The translations under genes were made by a program, and so were the position numbers. DNA of 64,000 nt, from positions 186,001-250,000 of the forward strand of contig NZ_MVIH01000007.1 in the NCBI RefSeq assembly GCF_002086695.1, written 5' to 3'. This document shows positions 50,812 through 59,464 of the stretch, piece by piece. Position 1 is the stretch's first letter; each line of letters begins with the position of its first letter. Under the pieces are notes generated by a model. It was not told the origin of the DNA and did no database searches. It saw only the letters and a list, made by a program, of their open reading frames with translations. The DNA comes from Mycolicibacterium rhodesiae (GTDB taxonomy: Bacteria; Actinomycetota; Actinomycetes; Mycobacteriales; Mycobacteriaceae).

Positions 50812-52540
50812 TCGTCTGCTGAATTGGATCCGCACCGCGCTGCCGCCGCGGATGTTCCGGCTCCTCGTCGCGGTGACCGCCGGGCTGCTGTTGTGCATCA
50901 GCTTCCCGCCGATCGGCTGGTGGTGGTCGGCGGTCGTGAGCTTCGCGCTGCTGAGCTGGGTGCTGACCCATCCCAGGACGACGCCCGCCGGTGGCCTCGG
51001 TTACGGCTTTCTGTTCGGACTGGCGTTCTACATCCCGCTGATCCCGTGGATCAGCGGGCTGGTCGGCCCCGTGCCGTGGCTGGCGCTGGCGACGATGGAG
51101 GCGCTGTTCCCGGCGCTGTTCGGCTGGCTGGCGGTCGCGGTACGCCGCGTTCCCGGCTGGCCGTTGTGGTTCGCTCTGGTGTGGTCAGCCCAGGAGTGGC
51201 TGAAGGAATGCGTGCCGTTCGGCGGGTTCCCTTGGGGCGTGGTCGGTTTCGGTCAGACGAACGGGCCGTTCCTGGCGCTGGTACAGCTCGGCGGAGTGCC
51301 GTTGTTGTCGTTCGGGATCGCGCTGATGGGCACGTCGCTGGCGGCACTGGTGCTCGAGGTCGCACGCTGGTGGCAGCAGAGCAGTAAGGCCCCGAAGGCC
51401 GGGCACGTGTCGCTGCCCGGGGTGTTGTTGCCCGGGCTGTGCATCACCGCGGTGTTGCTCACCACCGCGATCGCGGCCCCGCAGGTGCGCCGCGCGGCCG
51501 GAGGAGCAGGCAACGAGCCGACGGTCACGGTGGCCGCCGTCCAGGGCAGCGTGCCGCGGTTGGGGCTGGACTTCAACAGCCAGCGTCGTGCTGTGCTGGA
51601 CAACCACGTCCGCCAGACCCTGCAGCTGGCCGACGATGTGCGGGCGGGCAGGGCGCCGCAGCCGCAGTTCGTGATCTGGCCGGAGAACTCCTCGGACATC
51701 GATCCGATGACCAATACCGACGCCGCCCAGCAGATCAGCGTGGCCGCGCAGGCCATCGGCGCACCGATCCTTGTTGGCGCCGTCGTCGCGCGCCCCGACT
51801 GGACTCCGCAGAACCCGTACGCGTCGAACACCGTCGTCGTCTGGGATCCGGTCACCGGGCCGGGCGAGCGCCACGACAAGCAGATCATCCAGCCGTTCGG
51901 CGAATACCTGCCGTGGCGGGGCTTCTTCCGGCATCTGTCGTCCTTCGCCGACCGGGCCGGCTACTTCGTGCCCGGCAACGGCTCAGGGGTCGTGCACGCC
52001 GCCGGTGTGCCGGTCGGCGTCGCCACCTGCTGGGAGGTCATCTTCGACCGTGCGCTGCGGGAATCGGTCCGCAACGGCGCACAGTTGCTGGCCGTTCCCA
52101 CCAACAACGCCACGTTCGACCAGAACATGAGTGAACAGCTGCTGGCATTCGCCCGCGCCCGCGCCGTCGAGCACGACCGCTACGTCGTAGTCGCCGGCAC
52201 GGTCGGGATCAGTGCGGTGATCGCCCCGGACGGCGCGGAAATCGCCCGCACACAGTTCTTCACGCCGGGGTATCTGGACATGACGATGCGGCTCAAGACC
52301 AGCCAAACCCCGGCCACGCGGTGGGGCCCGCTGATCCAATGGGTGCTGGTGGGCGCTGCCATTTCGGTCGTGATCGGGGCCATGCTGCACAATGGTTGGT
52401 TCATGCGTCCGTTGCGCCGTAGGCGGCGGCAGCGGGACGCAGGCAGCATGTCCGGGGGCGAAGACGACGGCGAGAACACGCCGGAGCAGGGCGAATCAAC
52501 CGCCGCCCTGGCCGGGCAGCACGACAAAGGAGAGTCATGA
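50804..52540 (+). CDS. lnt: Apolipoprotein N-acyltransferase
   Basis: 578 residues. About eight N-terminal membrane helices ([20 protein letters not shown] onward) and then a nitrilase-type C-N hydrolase domain (about 235-505) with the Glu of [12 protein letters not shown], the Lys in the segment before [13 protein letters not shown], and the Cys of [11 protein letters not shown] as catalytic triad. Adds the third acyl chain to mature lipoproteins. In M. tuberculosis Lnt is fused to Ppm1; here it is separate, as in M. smegmatis, and the ATGA overlap keeps them coupled. The C-terminal ~45 residues are basic then acidic and disordered. Confidence 0.95.
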   Translation: MASRLLNWIRTALPPRMFRLLVAVTAGLLLCISFPPIGWWWSAVVSFALLSWVLTHPRTTPAGGLGYGFLFGLAFYIPLIPWISGLVGPVPWLALATMEALFPALFGWLAVAVRRVPGWPLWFALVWSAQEWLKECVPFGGFPWGVVGFGQTNGPFLALVQLGGVPLLSFGIALMGTSLAALVLEVARWWQQSSKAPKAGHVSLPGVLLPGLCITAVLLTTAIAAPQVRRAAGGAGNEPTVTVAAVQGSVPRLGLDFNSQRRAVLDNHVRQTLQLADDVRAGRAPQPQFVIWPENSSDIDPMTNTDAAQQISVAAQAIGAPILVGAVVARPDWTPQNPYASNTVVVWDPVTGPGERHDKQIIQPFGEYLPWRGFFRHLSSFADRAGYFVPGNGSGVVHAAGVPVGVATCWEVIFDRALRESVRNGAQLLAVPTNNATFDQNMSEQLLAFARARAVEHDRYVVVAGTVGISAVIAPDGAEIARTQFFTPGYLDMTMRLKTSQTPATRWGPLIQWVLVGAAISVVIGAMLHNGWFMRPLRRRRRQRDAGSMSGGEDDGENTPEQGESTAALAGQHDKGES

Positions 52541-53310
52541 CCGACCGGGGAAACACGGGCGCCGTGCGGCCCAGCCAGCGCACCCTGGTGATCATTCCGA
52601 CGTTCAACGAGCTGGAAAACCTGCCGCTGATCGTGGGCCGGGTGCACAAAGCCTGCCCCGAGGTGCACGTGCTGATCGTCGATGACGGCAGCCCCGACGG
52701 GACGGGCGAGCTCGCCGACGAGCTCGCGCTGGCCGACACCGACCGGGTTCACGTGATGCACCGCAATGCCAAGGACGGCCTCGGCGCGGCGTACCTCGCG
52801 GGGTTCGCCTGGGGCCTGAGCCGCCAGTACAACGTGCTCGTGGAGATGGACGCAGACGGCAGCCACGCGCCTGAACAGCTCTACCGGCTGCTCGACGCGA
52901 TCGACAACGGCGCGGACCTGGCGATCGGGTCGCGCTACGTACCGGGCGGGACGGTGCGCAACTGGCCCTACCGGCGGCTGGTGCTGTCCAAGACCGCCAA
53001 CACCTACTCCCGCGTGCTCCTCGGGGTCGGCATTCACGACATCACCGCGGGCTACCGTGCCTACCGGCGTGAGGTACTGGAGAAGATCGACCTGTCCGCG
53101 GTCGACTCCAAGGGATACTGCTTCCAGATCGATCTGACCTGGCGCACGATCAACAGCGGTTTCACCGTCACCGAAGTGCCCATCACGTTCAGCGAGCGCG
53201 AACTCGGGGTGTCGAAGATGAGCGGCTCGAACATCCGCGAAGCGATGGTCAAGGTCGCCCAGTGGGGCCTCGGCGGGCGGTTGGACCGCGCCCGCGGCGT
53301 CGTCAGGTAA
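52537..53310 (+). CDS. ppm1: Polyprenol monophosphomannose synthase
   Basis: 257 residues, GT2 glycosyltransferase. Transfers mannose from GDP-mannose to decaprenyl phosphate, giving the lipid donor for lipoglycans and protein mannosylation. [20 protein letters not shown] is the N-terminal Rossmann start, [13 protein letters not shown] and [12 protein letters not shown] supply the nucleotide- and metal-binding Asp residues, and [14 protein letters not shown] follows. No membrane helices, in keeping with membrane association through Lnt. Convergent with rbpA, 12 bases apart. Confidence 0.96.
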   Translation: MTDRGNTGAVRPSQRTLVIIPTFNELENLPLIVGRVHKACPEVHVLIVDDGSPDGTGELADELALADTDRVHVMHRNAKDGLGAAYLAGFAWGLSRQYNVLVEMDADGSHAPEQLYRLLDAIDNGADLAIGSRYVPGGTVRNWPYRRLVLSKTANTYSRVLLGVGIHDITAGYRAYRREVLEKIDLSAVDSKGYCFQIDLTWRTINSGFTVTEVPITFSERELGVSKMSGSNIREAMVKVAQWGLGGRLDRARGVVR

Positions 53311-53322
53311 CTACGGCGGCGA

Positions 53323-53661
53323 TCAGCTGCCGCGGCGCTTGGACTTGATCAGGTCCAGACGCTCCTTGAGTAACTCCTCGAGCTCCTCGATCGAGCGGCG
53401 CTCCAGCAGCATGTCCCAGTGCGTGCGCGGCGGCTTGACCTTCTTGGGCTCGGGCAGGTCACCGTCGATGAGGGTGCCCTCGAGGCCGTTCTTGCAGGGC
53501 CAGGTGCCGGGAATCTCGGCGTCGTCGGCGAACGGAACCTCGAATTCCTCGCCGTTCTCGGTGCGGTACCGCGCAATCTGACGCGGCGCCAGGTCGTGGT
53601 TGCGGTCCGTCTCGTAGCTCACGGCTCCGAGGCGGCTGCCTCTCAGGACGCGATCAGCCAT
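53323..53661 (-). CDS. rbpA: RNA polymerase-binding protein RbpA
   Basis: 112 residues, almost identical to the M. tuberculosis protein. Binds the group 1/2 sigma factors and core RNA polymerase and stabilises open complexes; essential. Visible: the N-terminal tail (MADRVLRGSRLGAVSYETDR), the Zn-less/Zn-like RbpA core (VPFADDAEIPGTWPC), the basic linker (PEPKKVKPPR) and the sigma-interaction domain (HWDMLLERRSIEELEELLKE). ATG 53661 is preferred over 53667 by homology and an AAGGAGAA site. Confidence 0.97.
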   Translation of the reverse strand: MADRVLRGSRLGAVSYETDRNHDLAPRQIARYRTENGEEFEVPFADDAEIPGTWPCKNGLEGTLIDGDLPEPKKVKPPRTHWDMLLERRSIEELEELLKERLDLIKSKRRGS

Positions 53662-53719
53662 CGTCAATTCTCCTTCGGTGCCAATTAAGGGCCGGGCCCC
53701 CTATGAAGTCCAGGTAGTG

Positions 53720-53746
53720 AACGCAAGACAACTCGCTGCGGTTCCC
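53720..53746 (-). promoter_or_regulatory. Candidate SigE/SigH-type promoter for rbpA
   Basis: Leftward, GGGAAC (53746-53741), an 18-base spacer, then GTT (53722-53720). This agrees with the stress sigma-factor pattern GGAAC-N-GTT of the ECF factors SigE and SigH. The predicted start is about 50 bases before the rbpA ATG. rbpA is known to be stress-induced in actinobacteria; the exact sigma factor here is inferred. Confidence 0.45.
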
Positions 53747-53803
53747 GACTCGACCCACCATGATACCGGGATCACTTCGCGATGCCGTCTACAGTCACAT
53801 GAC

Positions 53804-54133
53804 GTGACGCGTCGTTCCCGCTCCCAGCCGTGTCGGTGGTGTGGACGTGAGGTGGCCGACGTCGGGATGGGCCGGCGCAGACAGTACTGCCGCCAGTCGT
53901 GCCGGCAACGCGCGTACGAGCAGCGGGCGTTGGTCAAGGGCAGCGCCATCCCGGAGGACGCGGTGGTGCTCTCGGCCGACGAGGCCGCCGAACTGTCCGA
54001 CCGGGTGTTCCAGGTGCGCTGCGCGGCCGAAGACGTCGCGACCGCGGTCGACGAGGGTGCGGCTACCGCCGAATTGCGGGAATTGTGCGACGCGCTGGTT
54101 CGGGCCGCCAAGGCTGCCGACGGCTGGCGCTGA
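53804..54133 (+). CDS. Small Cys4 zinc-ribbon protein (Rv2049c-like position)
   Basis: 109 residues from GTG 53804, with TACAGT eight bases upstream (leaderless). The N-terminal half has C10-x2-C13 and C29-x3-C33 in a very basic context (RRSRSQPCRWCGREVADVGMG; RRRQYCRQSCRQRAYEQR), a treble-clef-like arrangement suited to nucleic-acid binding. The C-terminal half is acidic and helical (SADEAAELSDRVFQVRCAAE). Divergent from rbpA. Function unknown; zinc binding is inferred from the cysteines. Confidence 0.78.
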   Translation: MTRRSRSQPCRWCGREVADVGMGRRRQYCRQSCRQRAYEQRALVKGSAIPEDAVVLSADEAAELSDRVFQVRCAAEDVATAVDEGAATAELRELCDALVRAAKAADGWR

Positions 54134-54163
54134 CTCGCCGGAGCTTTTGGTCACCACGAATCA

Positions 54164-54197
54164 AACCCTTATCGCAGGGGTGGGTCGTTCCTAGGGT
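54164..54197 (+). promoter_or_regulatory. Candidate ssu promoter with inverted repeat
   Basis: AACCCT-TATCGC-AGGGGT (54164-54181, one mismatch) lies just upstream of TAGGGT (54192-54197), a possible -10 about 70 bases before ssuC. A regulator bound to the repeat would sit over the -35. Consistent with sulfur-dependent control of the operon but unproven. Confidence 0.4.
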
Positions 54198-54268
54198 CAA
54201 TGGACGCGGCGAGTTGATGTCGCCCGCCCATCGTCAGCCACCCACGTATCGCCCGGGGGACCCACACC

Positions 54269-55087
54269 GTGACCACATCAGCAGTGCAGGCTTCGGCGCT
54301 GGTCCTGCCGACCGGCTCGCGCACGACTTCACACCGCAGACAGCACACGTGGACGCTTGCCCGCTGGGCTTCACCGGTGATCCTGCTGGCGTTGTGGCAG
54401 TTGGGCAGCGCGGTGGGAGTCATCTCCCAAGAAGTGCTGCCCGCACCGTCGCTCATCGCCGAGGCCGGCCTGGAACTCGTCCGCAACGGTCAACTCGGCG
54501 ATGCCTTGCGGGTATCCGGTGCACGGGTGCTGCAGGGACTGCTGCTCGGTGGCGTGATCGGCATCGGACTGGGCAGCGCGGTAGGCCTGTCCCGGTGGAC
54601 AGAAGCGACCGTCGATCCGCCCATGCAGATGTTGCGAGCCCTGCCACACCTCGGTCTCATCCCGCTCTTCATCCTGTGGTTCGGCATCGGCGAGCTGCCC
54701 AAGGTTCTGCTGGTCGCGCTCGGCGTCAGCTTCCCGCTGTACCTCAACACCTTCTCGGCGATCCGGCAGGTCGATCCGAAGTTGTTCGAAACAGCTGAGG
54801 TGCTTGGCTTTTCATTCCGTCAGCGATTCGCAAACATAATCTTGCCCAGCGCCGCGCCGCAGGTGCTGGTGGGTCTGCGCCAGTCGCTGGGGATCGCATG
54901 GCTGACGTTGATCGTCGCCGAACAGATCAACGCCGACAAAGGCATCGGCTATCTGATCAACAACGCGCGCGACTTCCTGCGCATCGACATCATCATTTTC
55001 GGGCTGATCGTGTACGCACTGCTGGGCATCACGACCGATGCGATCGTGCGCTCCCTGGAGCGCCGCGCATTGAGGTACCGGTCATGA
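54269..55087 (+). CDS. ssuC: Aliphatic sulfonate ABC transporter permease
   Basis: 272 residues from GTG, with a GGGGGA site about 9 bases upstream. About six membrane helices of the binding-protein-dependent permease family; the EAA-type loop is ETAEVLGFSFRQRFANIILPSA (first part VDPKLFETAEVLG). Works with SsuB and SsuA to import alkanesulfonates or taurine-like compounds as sulfur sources. Overlaps ssuB by ATGA. Confidence 0.9.
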   Translation: MTTSAVQASALVLPTGSRTTSHRRQHTWTLARWASPVILLALWQLGSAVGVISQEVLPAPSLIAEAGLELVRNGQLGDALRVSGARVLQGLLLGGVIGIGLGSAVGLSRWTEATVDPPMQMLRALPHLGLIPLFILWFGIGELPKVLLVALGVSFPLYLNTFSAIRQVDPKLFETAEVLGFSFRQRFANIILPSAAPQVLVGLRQSLGIAWLTLIVAEQINADKGIGYLINNARDFLRIDIIIFGLIVYALLGITTDAIVRSLERRALRYRS

Positions 55088-55821
55088 CCATGACGTTCGA
55101 ACGCCAGACCGCGGTGGCAGGCGAACTGCGGCACATCGACAAGTGGTACGGCGAACAGCATGTGCTCAAGGATATTTCGGTCACCGTCGGCGCCGGAGAG
55201 ATCGTCGCGCTGGTCGGCCGCAGCGGCTCCGGTAAATCCACCGTGCTCCGTGTGCTGGCCGGGTTGTCCCGCGACCACACGGGTGAACGCAGTGTCAGCG
55301 GCCCACCCGCGCTGGCATTCCAGGAGCCTCGACTGTTTCCCTGGCGCACGGTGGGCACCAACGTCGGATACGGGCTGACGCGATTCCGGCTTCCGCGTGC
55401 CGAGGTCTCCGCCCGAACGGACCGGGCGCTGGCCGACGTCGGTCTGGCCGACCGGGCGGGTGCGTGGCCTTTGACGCTGTCTGGTGGTCAGGCACAACGA
55501 GTTTCCCTGGCCCGGGCCCTGGTCGCGGAGCCGCCGCTGCTGTTGCTGGACGAACCGTTCGGCGCACTGGACGCGCTGACGCGGCTCAGCATGCATTCGC
55601 TGTTGCTACAGCTGTGGCGACGCCACCAGTTCGGCGTGCTGTTGGTCACGCATGACGTCAACGAGGCTGTGGCACTTGCGGATCGGGTGCTCGTGCTGGG
55701 TGACGGAGAAGTGGTGTTCCAGACGGCGATCACCGATCCGCGACGGCCGCCTGGAAGCTCGTCGACCGCCACCGACAATCACCGAGCCGAGCTGCTCTCG
55801 CAGCTCGGTGTTCAAATCTGA
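55084..55821 (+). CDS. ssuB: Aliphatic sulfonate ABC transporter ATPase
   Basis: 245 residues. Walker A GRSGSGKST (45-53), a Q-loop ALAFQEPRLFPW, signature LSGGQAQRVSLARAL, Walker B LLLLDEPFGALDAL and switch His in LLVTHDVNEAVAL. The EPRLFPWRTV stretch is typical of the SsuB/TauB/NrtD group. Energises import by SsuC. Confidence 0.92.
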   Translation: MTMTFERQTAVAGELRHIDKWYGEQHVLKDISVTVGAGEIVALVGRSGSGKSTVLRVLAGLSRDHTGERSVSGPPALAFQEPRLFPWRTVGTNVGYGLTRFRLPRAEVSARTDRALADVGLADRAGAWPLTLSGGQAQRVSLARALVAEPPLLLLDEPFGALDALTRLSMHSLLLQLWRRHQFGVLLVTHDVNEAVALADRVLVLGDGEVVFQTAITDPRRPPGSSSTATDNHRAELLSQLGVQI

Positions 55822-55832
55822 TAGGAGCACCG

Positions 55833-56861
55833 TTGTCTCTCAGAGTATTTCGCCGAGTTCTCGTCGCGCTCACCGTCATGGGACTGCTGCTGACGGGCTG
55901 CGTGTCCCGCCAGCAGAGCACCGGCGCGTCCCAGGCCCCGGCGACGGTGCCGCTCAGTGAGCTCTCCGGACTCACCTTGCAGGTGGGCGATCAAAAGGGC
56001 GGAACCGAAGCTCTGCTGCGCGCCGCCGGAGCGTTGGACAACCTGCCCTACCAGGTTGTGTTCTCGACGTTCACGTCCGGACCGCCACAGATCGAGGCGG
56101 CGACCGCGGGCAAGATCGACTTCGCCATCACCGGCAACACCCCGCCGATATTCGGTGCGGCCTCGAACGCGAAAGTGAAGGTGGTGTCGGTCTACAACGG
56201 TGGGGGTGTGGGCGACCAGATCCTGGTCCAGGCGGACTCGCCCATCCAGTCCGTGAGCGACCTGCGCGGTAAGAGCATCGCGGTTGGCAAGGGCAGCTCT
56301 GCTCACGGCCATCTGCTGGGTCAGCTGGACAAGGCGGGGTTGACGCCCGCTGATGTGAAGTTGGTGTTCCTGCAACCGGCCGACGCCCTGTCGGCGTTCA
56401 AGGCCGGCCAGGCCGATGCGTGGGCGATCTGGGATCCCTACACCGCGCAGGCCGAGCAGCAGCTGAAGGTGCGCTCGATCGCTCAGGCGAAGGGGGTGAC
56501 CAACGGCTACTGGTTCGGGGTGGCATCCGACGCGGCGCTGGCCGATCCCAAGCGCAGCTCCGCTCTGGCCGATCTGCTGGTCCGGTTCGCCAAGGCGGCC
56601 AAGTGGGCTCAGGATCACCCGCAGGAATGGGCCGAAAAGTACTCCGCGGCAGTGGGCTTGGACCCCAAGGCCGCCGAGGTTTCGCAGAGTCGCAGCCTAC
56701 GGCTGCCGACAGTCCTGAGCGACGAGGTGGTCGCGTCGGAACAGAAGATCGCCGACCTGTTCGCCAAATCGGGGCAGATTCAGACTGCGCCTGACTTCTC
56801 GAAGTGGGTCGACCGCCGCTATGCCGCTGTGCTCGAGCCAGTTCTCATCAGTTCCAATTAG
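55833..56861 (+). CDS. ssuA: Aliphatic sulfonate-binding lipoprotein
   Basis: 342 residues from TTG 55833, with AGGAGC seven bases upstream. Signal peptide ends in the lipobox LLTGC (lipidated C23), so it is anchored outside the membrane. The binding-protein fold shows LQVGDQKGGTEALLRAAG, IDFAITGNTPPIFGA, GKSIAVGKGSSAHGHLL and DAWAIWDPYTAQAEQ, typical of SsuA/TauA/NrtA. The gene lies between the ATPase and the monooxygenase. Confidence 0.92.
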   Translation: MSLRVFRRVLVALTVMGLLLTGCVSRQQSTGASQAPATVPLSELSGLTLQVGDQKGGTEALLRAAGALDNLPYQVVFSTFTSGPPQIEAATAGKIDFAITGNTPPIFGAASNAKVKVVSVYNGGGVGDQILVQADSPIQSVSDLRGKSIAVGKGSSAHGHLLGQLDKAGLTPADVKLVFLQPADALSAFKAGQADAWAIWDPYTAQAEQQLKVRSIAQAKGVTNGYWFGVASDAALADPKRSSALADLLVRFAKAAKWAQDHPQEWAEKYSAAVGLDPKAAEVSQSRSLRLPTVLSDEVVASEQKIADLFAKSGQIQTAPDFSKWVDRRYAAVLEPVLISSN

Positions 56862-56871
56862 GAGGGTTTTC

Positions 56872-57969
56872 GTGTCCGCGAAGTTTTTCTGGTTCCTGCC
56901 CACCAACGGTGACAGCCGGTCGATCGTCGGGGCATCGCATGCGTCGGCGCACCACACGATTCCCGATGGGTACCGTCCACCGACGCGGCGGTATCTCGCC
57001 GAAGTGGCGCGGGCTGCCGACCGGCTCGGATTCGAGGGCGTGCTGACGCCGACCGGAACATGGTGCGAGGACGCATGGCTGACGGCATCGGCACTGCTGG
57101 CCGAAACCGAGCGGCTGAAGTTCCTCGTGGCCTTCCGGCCCGGACTGGTGCCGCCCACACTGGCCGCCCAGCAGGCGGCGACGCTCCAGCGGTTCTCCGA
57201 TGGCCGCCTGCTGCTCAACGTCGTCAGCGGTGGCGACGACCTCGAGCAACAGCGATTCGGCGACTGGCTCGACCACGACGAGCGGTACGCCCGCACCGGG
57301 GAGTTCCTGCAGATCGTGAAGTCGGTGTGGGGTCAGGAGTCGTACGACTTCGACGGCGACTTCTACAAGATCCGCGACGGCCGAGTATCCGCGCCGCCGA
57401 ACCCGTTGCCGGAGTTCTACTTCGGTGGGTCGTCGCCGGCCGCGTTGCCCATCGCCGCCGAGCACGTCGATGTGTACCTCACCTGGGGAGAGCCGCCGCT
57501 GGCCGCGAAGGCCAAGATCGACGCGGTGCGGGAACTGGCCGAGGCCCGTGGCCGCAACCTGCGTTTCGGGATCCGGCTGCACACGATCACCCGCGACACC
57601 TCGGCCGCCGCGTGGGCGGTCGCCGAGGAACTGTTGAGCGAGTTGACGCCGGACCAGATCGCTCAAGCGACCAAGCTTCATGCCAGTTCGGAGTCCGAAG
57701 GGCAGCGCCGGATGACCGCGCTGCACGGCGGCCGCACCGACAAGCTGGAGATCTACCCGAACCTGTGGGCCGGCGTCGGGCTGGTCCGCGGTGGGGCCGG
57801 TACCGCCTTGGTCGGTAGCCATGAAGAGGTGGCCAACCTGATCTGGGAGTACCACACGGTGGGGTTCGACGAGTTCATCCTGTCGGGCTACCCACACCTC
57901 GAAGAGGCCTACTGGTTCGCCGAGGGTGTACTTCCGATCCTGCGCGCAAAGGGAGTTCTGGCGGCGTAA
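56872..57969 (+). CDS. ssuD: FMNH2-dependent alkanesulfonate monooxygenase
   Basis: 365 residues from GTG 56872 with GGAGGG at 56861-56866. Luciferase-like (LLM) TIM barrel: SAKFFWFLPTNGDSR, GVLTPTGTWCEDAWLTASAL with the active-site Cys, LLNVVSGGDDLEQQRFGDW, and IRLHTITRDT. Releases sulfite from alkanesulfonates with reduced FMN and O2. No flavin reductase (ssuE/msuE) is in the operon, so FMNH2 must come from elsewhere. The frame extends upstream into ssuA but the SD and homology favour this start. Confidence 0.93.
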   Translation: MSAKFFWFLPTNGDSRSIVGASHASAHHTIPDGYRPPTRRYLAEVARAADRLGFEGVLTPTGTWCEDAWLTASALLAETERLKFLVAFRPGLVPPTLAAQQAATLQRFSDGRLLLNVVSGGDDLEQQRFGDWLDHDERYARTGEFLQIVKSVWGQESYDFDGDFYKIRDGRVSAPPNPLPEFYFGGSSPAALPIAAEHVDVYLTWGEPPLAAKAKIDAVRELAEARGRNLRFGIRLHTITRDTSAAAWAVAEELLSELTPDQIAQATKLHASSESEGQRRMTALHGGRTDKLEIYPNLWAGVGLVRGGAGTALVGSHEEVANLIWEYHTVGFDEFILSGYPHLEEAYWFAEGVLPILRAKGVLAA

Positions 57970-57990
57970 CCCGGGTCGTTCTCACGCCGC

Positions 57991-58043
57991 GCGTGGGGGT
58001 TGTCGGTGCCCGGACCGGGTTCTGCCACCAACAGCCCCCACGC
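57991..58043 (+). terminator. Long GC-rich hairpin after ssuD
   Basis: Arms of 18 bases (57991-58008 and 58026-58043) pair with 16 Watson-Crick pairs, one G-U and one mismatch, around a 17-base loop; the core GCGTGGGGG/CCCCCACGC is perfect. It follows the ssuD stop by 21 bases and precedes the kmtR-like promoter. No U-tract follows, so it would be an I-shaped terminator, common in mycobacteria, or an mRNA-end stabiliser. Confidence 0.65.
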
Positions 58044-58061
58044 TGGGCGGGCATGCTCCGC

Positions 58062-58086
58062 TATTATCTGCGTATGAATGCAGATA
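58062..58086. promoter_or_regulatory. Leaderless promoter and operator of the KmtR-like repressor
   Basis: TATTAT (58062-58067) is a -10 six bases before ATG 58074. TATCTGC-GTATGAAT-GCAGATA (58065-58086) is a perfect 7-bp inverted repeat with an 8-base spacer that covers the -10 and the start codon. Binding of the encoded ArsR repressor would block transcription initiation directly. Confidence 0.8.
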
Positions 58087-58457
58087 GGCAGCTTGCCGAC
58101 GATCACGTGCTGCTCGTTGTCGAGGTCTTCCGCATGCTGGCCGACGCCACCCGCGTGCAACTGCTGTGGTCGTTGATCGACGGCGAGCTCAGCGTCAACG
58201 ATCTCGCCGAGCGCATCGGCAAGCCGGCGCCCTCGGTGTCCCAGCACCTTGCCAAACTGCGGATGGCCCGCCTGGTGCGTACCCGACGAGAAGGCACCCA
58301 GGTGTTCTACCGCCTGGAGAACGACCACGTGCGCCAACTCGTCACTGACGCGGTGTACAACGCCGAGCACGCAGGCCCGGGTGTGCCGTCGCACCACAAC
58401 AGCGAATCCGCCGTCGTTCCGCTTACGCGTGATCAGCGAACCAGGACCCGCCGATGA
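58074..58457 (+). CDS. kmtR: Nickel/cobalt-sensing ArsR repressor, KmtR-like
   Basis: 127 residues. Winged helix with FRMLADATRVQLLWSL and the recognition helix APSVSQHLAKLRMARLV. The metal ligands proposed for KmtR (H88, E101, H102, H110, H111 in M. tuberculosis) align, with a constant offset of three, to H85, E98, H99, H107 and H108. KmtR releases DNA when it binds Ni or Co. It is coupled (ATGA) to the CDF transporter it should control. In M. tuberculosis the two genes are apart (Rv0827c and Rv2025c, from memory). Confidence 0.88.
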   Translation: MNADRQLADDHVLLVVEVFRMLADATRVQLLWSLIDGELSVNDLAERIGKPAPSVSQHLAKLRMARLVRTRREGTQVFYRLENDHVRQLVTDAVYNAEHAGPGVPSHHNSESAVVPLTRDQRTRTRR

Positions 58458-59464
58458 CGCGAACCGAAAAGCATCTTCCGGCAGATCAATCCGGCCACCA
58501 CGGTCATGACCATGACCACCACACCGGTCTGCGCGCGGCGGTCACCGGCATCTTCGCCCCACACTCCCACGACTCGGCCGACAGCCTGGACAGTGCGCTC
58601 GAGTCCAGTGCGGCCGGTATTCGTGCGGTCAAGATCAGCCTGGTCGTACTGGGTGTCACCGCGCTGGCTCAGATCGCCGTCGTCGTGGCGTCCGGGTCGA
58701 TAGCACTGGCAGCCGACACCGTCCACAACTTCTCCGATGCCTTGACCGCGGTGCCGCTGTGGATCGCATTCGCGTTGAGTACCAAGGCCGCAACGCGGAG
58801 ATACACGTACGGCTTCGGCCGCGTGGAGGATCTCGCCGGGATGTTCGTCGTCGCGATGATCGCGCTGTCCGCGATCATCGCCGGGTACGAGGCCGTCGGA
58901 CGTCTGATCCATCCGCGCCCGATCGAGCACCTCGGCTGGGTCGCGCTCGCCGGGCTGCTCGGCTTCGTCGGCAACGAATGGGTCGCGCTCTACCGGATCC
59001 GCGTCGGACGCCAGATCGGTTCCGCCGCTCTGGTGGCCGACGGGCTGCACGCCCGCACCGACGGATTCACCTCCCTGGCCGTGGTGATCGGTGCAGGAGG
59101 TGTCGCCCTCGGCTTTCCGTTGGCGGACCCGATCATCGGTCTGGTGATCACTGTGGCCATCCTCGCGGTGTTACGCACCGCGGTCCGGGATGTGTTCCGC
59201 CGCTTGATGGATGGCGTTGATCCCGAACTCGTCGAGATGGCGCAGGCGGCGCTGGCTGCCCGGCCGGGAGTGCGGGCGGTACGCAGCGTGCGGATGCGGT
59301 GGATCGGCCACCGGCTGCACGCCGACGCCGAACTCGACGTCGACCCCGATCTCACGCTGGCGCAAGCACATCACGTGGCCCACGCAGCCGAACACGACCT
59401 CACCCACGCCGTGCCAAAACTCGCGACCGCGATGATCCACGCCTATCCGGCGCACACGCACTAA
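58454..59464 (+). CDS. Cation diffusion facilitator family metal exporter
   Basis: 336 residues. His-rich N-terminus (SGHHGHDHDHHTG; PHSHDS) for metal binding, six membrane helices, and the two CDF metal sites in ADTVHNFSD (D88, H91, D95) and ADGLHARTD. The C-terminal cytosolic domain (GVRAVRSVRMRWIGHRLHAD) has the ferredoxin-like fold with further histidines. Likely exports Co/Ni (or Zn) in exchange for protons, under the KmtR-like repressor encoded upstream. Its stop overlaps the convergent lppI stop. Confidence 0.93.
   Translation: MTRTEKHLPADQSGHHGHDHDHHTGLRAAVTGIFAPHSHDSADSLDSALESSAAGIRAVKISLVVLGVTALAQIAVVVASGSIALAADTVHNFSDALTAVPLWIAFALSTKAATRRYTYGFGRVEDLAGMFVVAMIALSAIIAGYEAVGRLIHPRPIEHLGWVALAGLLGFVGNEWVALYRIRVGRQIGSAALVADGLHARTDGFTSLAVVIGAGGVALGFPLADPIIGLVITVAILAVLRTAVRDVFRRLMDGVDPELVEMAQAALAARPGVRAVRSVRMRWIGHRLHADAELDVDPDLTLAQAHHVAHAAEHDLTHAVPKLATAMIHAYPAHTH

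Noticed and set aside
54134..54268. SAM or other sulfur riboswitch upstream of ssuC
   Set aside because: The conserved cores of SAM riboswitches are not seen; only an imperfect inverted repeat and a possible -10 are present.
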